64,000 nt of DNA from Lepturacanthus savala (Eukaryota > Chordata > Actinopteri > Scombriformes > Trichiuridae). The position numbers and the translations under genes were made by a program. The stretch is taken from positions 5,283,501-5,347,500 of the forward strand of contig CM060462.1 of NCBI GenBank assembly GCA_030544235.1, given 5' to 3'. This document shows positions 53,401 to 62,400 of this stretch, piece by piece. Every line of letters starts with the position of its first letter. Position 1 is the first letter of the stretch. The notes beneath the pieces are model-generated. The model made no database searches and was not told the origin of the DNA. It was given only the letters and a program-made list of their open reading frames with translations.

Positions 53401-56400
53401 AGAAGTTATTCAGATTCTTTAAATGACTCACAAGGAAGTCGTTGAGGTTTTGTTGAAAATCAGTTAAAAGAACAGATTTAAGGCTCCTACTGTATTTCCT
53501 TAACGGTCCCTTAGGCCTCCTAGACCTTCTTATAATCAAAAAGATATATAACAATGTACCTTTCTTCTATACAGGACCTTTAACGCTCAGAATGTTTCTT
53601 TAACTAATTTCCTTAACTCTACTGAAAAGCTTTTCTATTAGAGCAATTGTGTGAGTACAATGCCATGTTAAAGTTCTCTATAGAAACCAGAACAATAGGT
53701 CCCAGATTGTGAAATGAATGATTGTGAAAGAATGTTAAACTTACTCACTCATATGTAGACATATTGTACTTTAGGGAGTTCTGGGAGGAAAATCCAGAGT
53801 ATAGTTTTGGAAATACATGAAAGGTTGTTTTTTTTTTTCATCTTAGAATGTTTTTGTCCAGAGTCTCTGTTGCGCCTCTTTTTTTTTTTGGAATCAACAT
53901 CATGACCAAAGTATACAATCACAAATTCTTTTGTCAAAAGACAACAAACACTATCGGCTATGAAGGGATTTCCTTCAGATATTTATGATGTAGGAAACAA
54001 AGGGAACTCAAACACTTACACACTTACATATTTTTGAAAGCAGCCAACTTTACAGACTATGTGCCCCATTATACGTGTTCAATTGTTCATGAACATGCAA
54101 TAAGACATGAAGCACCAAAAGCTAACAAAGAATAAATTCATGAATAACATGAAACAAGCTCGACAGTGATGAACATTTCCTGTTTCTTTCAGAACCGTTT
54201 TATCCTTGAGGGTACATTGGAGATTCATAACGGCGGCCAGAACGCTCGCTTCGGTTCATCGCTAGCTCCTGTCCCTGACTTAAATGGTGATGGCTTCAAT
54301 GACCTGGTGGTGGGAGCACCACTGGAGGATGACCACAAAGGAGCCATTTATGTCTTCTTCAGTCAGCAGAACAGAATACTGCGCAAATACAAACAGGTAG
54401 GCTGAATGTAACGAGAGCCACAACAGTAAAGCAACTATATAAACTCTGATTAATTCATATCTGACAGGAAACTAATCAAAGATGTCAGTAACATGAATAA
54501 TAATCCTGATATCAACAATTTTTGATGACTCAGTGAAATTGAGCTAAAGGAATCATGAACATGAATTCCTCCTGTCCTCTGACCTCTGACCTCTGGTGTA
54601 GTTGAAGAGGAGGAGCTGCTTCGTCATTTCATTTTAAGAGATGAGACTGATTTAAGAGTGACAAACTAACACAAACAGTCTATTAAACTATTAGCAGAGC
54701 TAATGCACTGCTTGTGGAAAACAGCAGTGTTAGATGAACAACTTTATGCTCGTTGATCAGGTGTATTGATAAAGTACTGGCTTTTGCTAGCAAAGGTTTT
54801 ATTATACTTAAAGTAACAAGCATAGTTGGTCATTAACGTTAACTTTATCTGTGTCTACAGTGTGTGAGTGTATGTTAAAAGTAACAAGGGACAAAAACAG
54901 GCTTTTGAAAAGTAGGGGGACATTGCATCCACACTTCATCCCCTGTCCCCAGTGGAAATCACATTGCAGATTCCACTGGAAGATAATTTTGCTTATTTTA
55001 AGTCTTTTTCCATGATTATGTTCAATGTCAATTTGTTTTAAGAGCATTGTCCCAAAACAAAATTTAATTGACCAAAACAAAGAAAAAAAATTAAAGAATA
55101 AAATGATCTGCCAGTAGAATGAGTAAAATAAGTTAATGCAAGATAATTCTATAGAACTATCTGTACCAAAAACAGATATAGTCACCTGATATGACGAACA
55201 TTTTTGCAGTTGAAGGGTAATGCAAAGATATTCTGTCTTCAGGGCTGATATAACATTTTGCACGACAGTTCAGTGAACCATCTGTATTTTTGGTCTGCAT
55301 TTTTTAGTCCATGTAGACTAAACAAAACTTTAACAACCACAAACAGTAGCGGAATTTTCTTAGAGCTGAAATCCCTTTTACTAAGCAAGTTTATTATTAT
55401 TATATCAATTATTCATTGTTATATATACACTACATATAATGGTATGATGTCAGATATGTATTAATAATAAACATTTCCGAAGTTTCAAACAACAAGGTAA
55501 ACATATCACTCACTGCTCTGTCTACACACAGCACAGCAACGTCAGTGAATTAGATTACATGTTAGAGGTGTGCTGGTTGCATGTAGCTCTTCATCAAACG
55601 TCACACTATCACTGTTCCTGCTTGTACTCTTCCTTCCTGCAACATTTCTGACTGATTCGCTGAACAAATGGCTCCAAATATCTCCACATCTAGTCTCACC
55701 TCGTTTCTGGTGCAGCTAACGAAGTTCCATTAATTCACTAAAACACATTTCATTTCCTGTAAATTCTTCACAAATCTCCTGTTAAACATTTTTAAGTTTT
55801 TAATTAGAAGGATTAAAGATGCAGAAAATGTTGGTTTTGCATCAGCAGTAACTTATACCTGCATCACATGACTTCAGGAAATTGTCTAATGGGGAACAGA
55901 GCAGGCTCATTAGGATGCAGGTCTTAAAGAGACAGCAGCTAAAGCAGCTTGTGTATTTTTCATTATGCTAATTTATGCTTCCACGCCTCCTCACCTCCTC
56001 TCTCCTCTCCTGACCTGGAAATTGTTCCCTCTTCACCATCATGGAGGATCCTCAAATCTCTTAAATGCACCAGGAGGAGACAAGTTGACAGCAAGGTGTC
56101 CTGTATTTATTGTTTGGTGACCTGACGGGACAGTCAACAGTCAGCTGTTGTAATACAGCAGATAGAAAAGCTACCTCTCATCAGCAGCAGCTGTTCATAT
56201 TTATCCATATAGTAAAAAAAATCCTGAATCAATCATAAAAAACTACTGTAACTTTTGTATTTTTGTATTAGCCAAAAATCTCCTCCAGGAAAATGTGATG
56301 TCGCACAGCTGCGTGTCTCCTATAAAATCATCCAAAACGACTTTAGACTTTCTCAAAATAAACAAGTAATATTTTATCCAAAGATATTCTGCAGGATACA

Positions 56401-59400
56401 GCTGTTTTTAATGCTCACTTTCATCGCCTCTGTACTGTCTGTAATAACGTCTGTGTGTGTCTTCTGTTGTGACAGTCAGATGCTGCTGTGGATCTACAAT
56501 CACATAAGAAAATGTGCAAGTAGTTATCAGTTATCAGTTTTTCCTTCCAGCTGTCAGTCTGTAGAAATGATTAATTGACGGTTTAAAATGTGAATTAATT
56601 GTTAGCTTAGTGTCATCAAGTGCAAAACACTAAGGCCACAGCTCCTTTTGGATGAAAGAGTCCTCTAAAACACAACTTAGCGTAATACTACCTGGTGATT
56701 GCTTCAAATGATATCCAGATAAGTGATGTCTGACCACTTTGTTGGGTCATTGATCCATTTGGATATTATGATGCTATGGTTGACACACTTGTCACAAGTC
56801 CACTGCTATGTATACAGACATAAATATTTAGTTTTATCATAAAGCTGACATGCAAACAGTTCTAATATAATGGTTTTACATTTCTCTCTTATTCTATTGT
56901 GAGTAGAACTTGAATGGATTTTCTCATTGAAGAACAACAAAAATGGTTGATTTCCTACTTGAATCAGCAAAAAGATGTAAAATAAGCAAAATTATCTGCC
57001 ACTTGAATAAGATAATTCTACTAAATACTGGACATATTAGACTAAATATAAAATATATTTATTGAAAAGACGGATGACAAATTTTCAAAGATATATAATC
57101 GCTTAATTGTGATAGAATATCTTACTCAAGTTTAAGCCTCTGGTTATAGAGCACATGCACAGATAAATACCATTACCCCTCACACTACAGCAGACGCTTG
57201 TTCAATTAAATGATACATTCAAATTCAACTCATAAATAAACATGTTCATTCCAATGGAAAGAATGCATATTGGCAAAAAAACACAGGGGAGAATTAAAGA
57301 GCTTAATGTTCTGGAAATTTTCCGCCCCTTTGCACTTATTGCTGTTTGTTTGACATAATTTACTAGATAAATGCTTATCATGAATAAACTTAAATTATTC
57401 TTTATTCAGACAGTTTATTCTACTTTGCAGCACGTCCTGAGTAACTGACGTCACTTAAGATTGACTCTGGAACTAATAATTTAAGGATTGCCACTGTCAT
57501 AGCTCCTCCCAGAGAGGATATGACAGAGAAAAGATCATAGGAATTAAATTGATAAATTTGGACATCCTAATTCAATATAACTCTCAATATGTAGAAATTA
57601 ATAAGTAACAATTCAAACTCTAAAGTGAAAAATCATACACAAATAATTAACAATTCTTACTTGTTTTTTCTACTGAGTGACAGCTGGAAGAAAAACATAT
57701 GATAAGTGCACCGATGTTTTATTATTGGATTATAGATCTACAGCAGCGTCTGGCTGTCAGAGAATAACTTATAGGAGATACGCAGCTGTGCAGCATCATA
57801 TTTTCCTGGAGGAGATGATACTTGAAACGGAAAAGAAAAAATAATAACGCTACAAAAGTGTTTCTATGAATGATTCATGATTCTGTTGGTTTTTTTTTGT
57901 TTTTCATGAATAAATATGAACAGCTGTCGTTGGTGGCGTCATTCCTGTTCCACAGTTAGTTTTCCTGATCTGCTGTACCTCAGCAGCTAAGCCTTTAGAT
58001 CACTTGACCAATCAATGGACACATTCAATTAAAGGGCATTACGTCTCTTACTCTTCATCTCTCCTCATCTCTTCTTGCTGTGCTGTGTCTCTTATCTCCT
58101 CCTCTCTTCTCTCCTCATCTCCTCCGTCCTTATCTCTTTTGTCCTCATCTCCTCTCTCGTCGCCTCCTCCAGGTACATTTAGGGGATTAGAGGATCCTTC
58201 ATGATGGCAAAGAGGGAACAAAATAAGAGAGAAGATGAGGAAGCATAAATTATCATAATGAAAAGTACCCTCAGGCTGACCTGAGGAGCTGCTTAAAGGG
58301 GCAGAATAAGATAAATAAGGAGTGTTTTTGTTAACATTGAATCATTCAAAGCTACCCAAGTAAAATTCCATAATAAAACACAGAGCTGCGAATGAGCATA
58401 ATAATTCTCCTTTAAGCTATAAACTGTGGTTTTCTACAAGTTATAGAACTAGTAATAGTGTATTAGTAAGCCAGCTCACCACTGAATAAACACCAGTGTA
58501 TTTTAGTAAATGGTGTCTATGTGCACATACTGTATGTGTCCTATAAGAGGTTTTATTTGCATATTCTACGTGCATAAATGACAGCAACTCTAATGATGGA
58601 ACCTTGTTAGAGTTGTATTTGTACCTTCAGTTTGCTCTTACACTGCTCTCTGTGTTTCAGAGGATAGCAGCAGCAGACTTGGCACCTGGGCTACAGTACT
58701 TTGGACGTAGTATCCACGGTGTGATGGACATGAACGATGATGGTTTGGTGGACCTGGCAGTAGGTTCCCTCGGTGCCGCTGTTCTCCTCTGGTTAGTGTT
58801 TCATTATGTAAATAATACTCTTGTCAAAAGTGGAACAGTCGGTTTTTTGCATTTATTTCTGCGACACACAGGTTAAGTCCCTTATTTGTAAAGGGGGGAA
58901 AGTTGCTAAGTATATTTACTCAAGTATTATACTGAATTAAAAATATGAGGTACTAGTATTTCCATTTGATACTTCCAATCCATTACATTTGAGGAAATAA
59001 AATATAATTACTTTATGCTATGTTTAATATTCTATTGTCTATTAATTAAATTGTGATGGGTAACAAATATTATGATGCAGTACTTTTACTTACTACTACT
59101 ACTTTTATTTTTTTAATGACAGTATTTCTACATTTTCACAAGTAAAGAATCTAAAGAAACTTTGTCTTAGTATAAAACTATTATGCGGCTTTGACTTTAA
59201 GGTGGTAATATTCCAGTTTCTAGACAAAATAATAACAAAAGGTTGTGGTTGGATTTTAACACCTTTCTGCCCTCACAGGTCACAGAACGTCGTGCGGATA
59301 TATACCACTGTCAGGTTTGAGCCCAGTAAGATCAACATCTTTGTGAAGGACTGTCAGCGAGGTGGGAAAGATGTGACCTGTATGTCAGCCATCGTATGTT

Positions 59401-62400
59401 TCAACATTACTGCCAGGACAGCCATTCCTCCCACACAGGAAATTGGTGAGCCAGCAATAATAATCCATGACTGCAGAAGCGTTGCAGAAAAAAATTTTCC
59501 TGGTTCCTCCATTTGTCTGTGGCTGCTGTATGGCATCTCTCCAAGATTAATAAAGGCTTATTTCATCTATAGGAAAGCAGACTTATTTGCAGTTTTAACT
59601 TTTTCACATTTTACTTATTGCATCTATAGATCCTGATCCGATCAGAGCATGATATAATTAATTGCTTTCATTTAGGACACAATAAAAAAACTTCCTAATA
59701 AGATATGCACAAAAAAGTAACTCACTCTGAAATGTGTACAATTGAATCACATCTAGTTTTTGAGAAAAGATAAATGCTCACACTTCCAACTATTCTGTTG
59801 TCAATCCTTCAACAGACTATTTGAAAAATTTATATTTTGGGCGTGTAGCTGCCATATATTTTAGCTGTAGTATTCATGACAGGAAGAAACATGGTTAGCT
59901 TTTAAGTGAGAAAAGGCGTTGGGCTGTCTGAACATATATCCTTCATGTCCTGGCGCAGCTGACTTTTCACCATGAGGCTTCCCGTAAAAGCTGTGATGGC
60001 TCCTTCCATTCAGAGTGGCGCCAAAGCAAAATGTTTCTTTACTAGCAGAAAGGAGATTCTGATCTTACTGCTGTTTCTCTGCCAAAGCCGCCGGCAAAAC
60101 TGGTACATTTGAACCACTTTAGTACTATCAAATGTTCCTTTTATTATGTGAACACTGGTTGGAATGCATCTATGAGTTTATGTCTGCTTTGTTCAGTTTC
60201 CAAAAGATAGTATTTTCTAATTAATAGGTGCTGGTGACGGCTCATAGACAACTAAATCCTGCAGACTGGTGTTTGTGCCCACCTGCACACTATTAATTTA
60301 CGAGATATAACGGCAGGGTTCCACCCCTGTGAATAGGATGCGAGGATGCAGAAGTGCAGGAAAGCATGTTCTTAAGTTAACCTCTTGACCGTCTAACATC
60401 TTTCTCAAATCTATCAGGCATGCCAGAGCAGAGTAGAGGAAGAACAGAGGGAGTATCTTGTCTTCCAGGGATGCAAACAGTGGAACACGTTTATTTCATT
60501 TTCCTCTCATTGTCGTGTCTGGCTAGTAATGCATGGCAGATGTACAAGTGTTTATGAGGTTACTGTGGTCTGTTTCACAAAAGGGAATCCTTATTTTCTG
60601 TCACAGTGAAGTTATACTTATTTATGCAAATGTCTATTTAGAGTAGTTAGTGTTTTTTAAGCAGTTATGTTGTTCAGAAGTATTTAAGTGTGAAAAAAGG
60701 ATAACAAATGCTGCCATGTATCCCAACGGCTGTTAACACTGTAAAACCTATAACTTTCATTGAATGGACAGTTTCTCTTACCCAAACAGGATAAAAAAAC
60801 CTTTGATAACTGTAATTGGTGAAAAGTGGAGAACAGCTTCCTATTTGGAATCCATTATCTGGGCAGAGCTTTTTGCATGCACTGTTAAAGATTTCTGCCG
60901 CTCTCTAATTCTCTAGCTGGCCCCAAAACTGTGACTGTGCACACAAGTTCAGTTGCTGTACATTTTTCCTTCTGCCATGAAAACACAAGGCAATAAACGG
61001 AAAGCCTCTAAAACAATGCGGCTTGGAAATGACTCACTTGTGAAGCCAGAGAGTTCGAATTCTTGTTGGTCACACATTCATCATATGTTAGGAGTCAAGC
61101 AAATATTGCTTTGCACCGCTACAATGATGTCATTTACCATAGGCTGCTTCTGCTATTTGTCAATTAGATTGAAGAATGGAATCTAATCTCTTTTTTTACA
61201 TTTTTAAACAAAAATAGTTGATCTTTTGTGGTTACACATATGAATGTGATTTCTTTACTCTTTTTATGGCCCAATAGGGATCAAATATAATGTCTCCATT
61301 GTGGAACGAAGGTTTAATCCTCGGGCCGTACTGGACAACCCCAACAAGCTGCAGCCTCAAAACCTGACAGTGCTTCCTGGAGAAGAAACCTGTGAACACA
61401 TCTACTTCCATGTCATGGTGAGACTCGTTTATTCCACAAATGTCATATACATGGTCATCGCCATGAAGTTTTGAATGTCATTAAATATGTAGAAAGAGTT
61501 TTCATCATGCTGAGATTCTGTGGAAAGCTTTAGTATCATGTGAAGGTTAAAAAGAGAACCAATTGTGAGAGATGTTTTTGGATGTTTTGGACTGTTATAT
61601 AGTTTTAATAGACAGATTGTACATTGAGTAAGACGTGGACATACATTGAGATAAAGAGAGACATGCAATAAGTTATTGTAAAAGGCTACAATTTATTTGA
61701 AAAGTACATATGGCATTTTGCATATCAGTTATTAAATTGTGTTGATAGGCCCCTTAAAACCGGACATATGATAATGTCTTACTTTATCATCTGTGTGTGG
61801 GTCTGTGAACGTGTCTTGAAGTAAGAAGGTTACCTACAATAGCCTGTGTTAGCCAGTCAGTCATTTTCTATGCCCAGTTATTCCTCACTAGCGTCATGGA
61901 GATCTGCTGGAACCAATCCCAGTGCATTACAGGCGAGAGGCAGCCTGTGTTAGCCTGAAATATAAAGTAGCTGCTGAACAGCTAATGTCTTTTGAGAGAC
62001 ATTACAATACTTTTGCTATGTTGGCTGCACAATAGGTGCAGGAAGAAACAGGACATTCATTGAATCCAGGTCTGCTGCTTAAGAGCAAGGCTCTAAATGG
62101 CGAACACACTCCGCCTACACCACCACAGCACACCTATGGGATTTTAACTTTTGGTAATAATATTGATAATAATGATGTTTTGTATATATATTGAAAGATT
62201 CCACAAAAAAAGATGCACACGATCGTGGACCACCGTGCACCAGCTATACCCAAAAGCTGAGGTTGATCTGACAGAGAGATGCACAGACACTCCTTGCTTT
62301 ATAGATAGATGTTTGTCAGTTTATATCAAAAAAGTTCCTTATTTAAGAAAAAAAATCACAATTAAATACGTAAGGTAAGCTTCAGAGGCTCTCATGTTGA

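Larger units (their letters stand above)
49625..54192 (+). other. itga11: Intron 13 (4.6 kb)
   Basis: Contains an inverted copy of a common teleost repeat (about 50410-50620) and a plus-strand fossil of a LINE endonuclease (about 52430-52860). Elsewhere I see nothing identifiable. Confidence 0.7.
54397..58660 (+). other. itga11: Intron 14 (4.3 kb) with inverted repeat pair
   Basis: Two ~650-bp copies of the same dispersed repeat lie head to head (about 55900-56570 on minus, about 57665-58300 on plus). The 151-codon antisense ORF near 54808-55263 is AT-rich, has no recognisable motif and overlaps repeat-like sequence, so I do not call it a gene. Confidence 0.75.

Noticed and set aside
54808..55263. 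Longest open frame in the window (151 codons, minus)
   Set aside because: AT-rich, no recognisable domain, overlaps repeat-like sequence and lies inside intron 14; consistent with chance.
59446..59636. Extension of exon 16 into a longer exon
   Set aside because: A strong donor (G|gtgagc) at 59446 and the phase match to exon 17 support splicing there; the extension has no integrin similarity.
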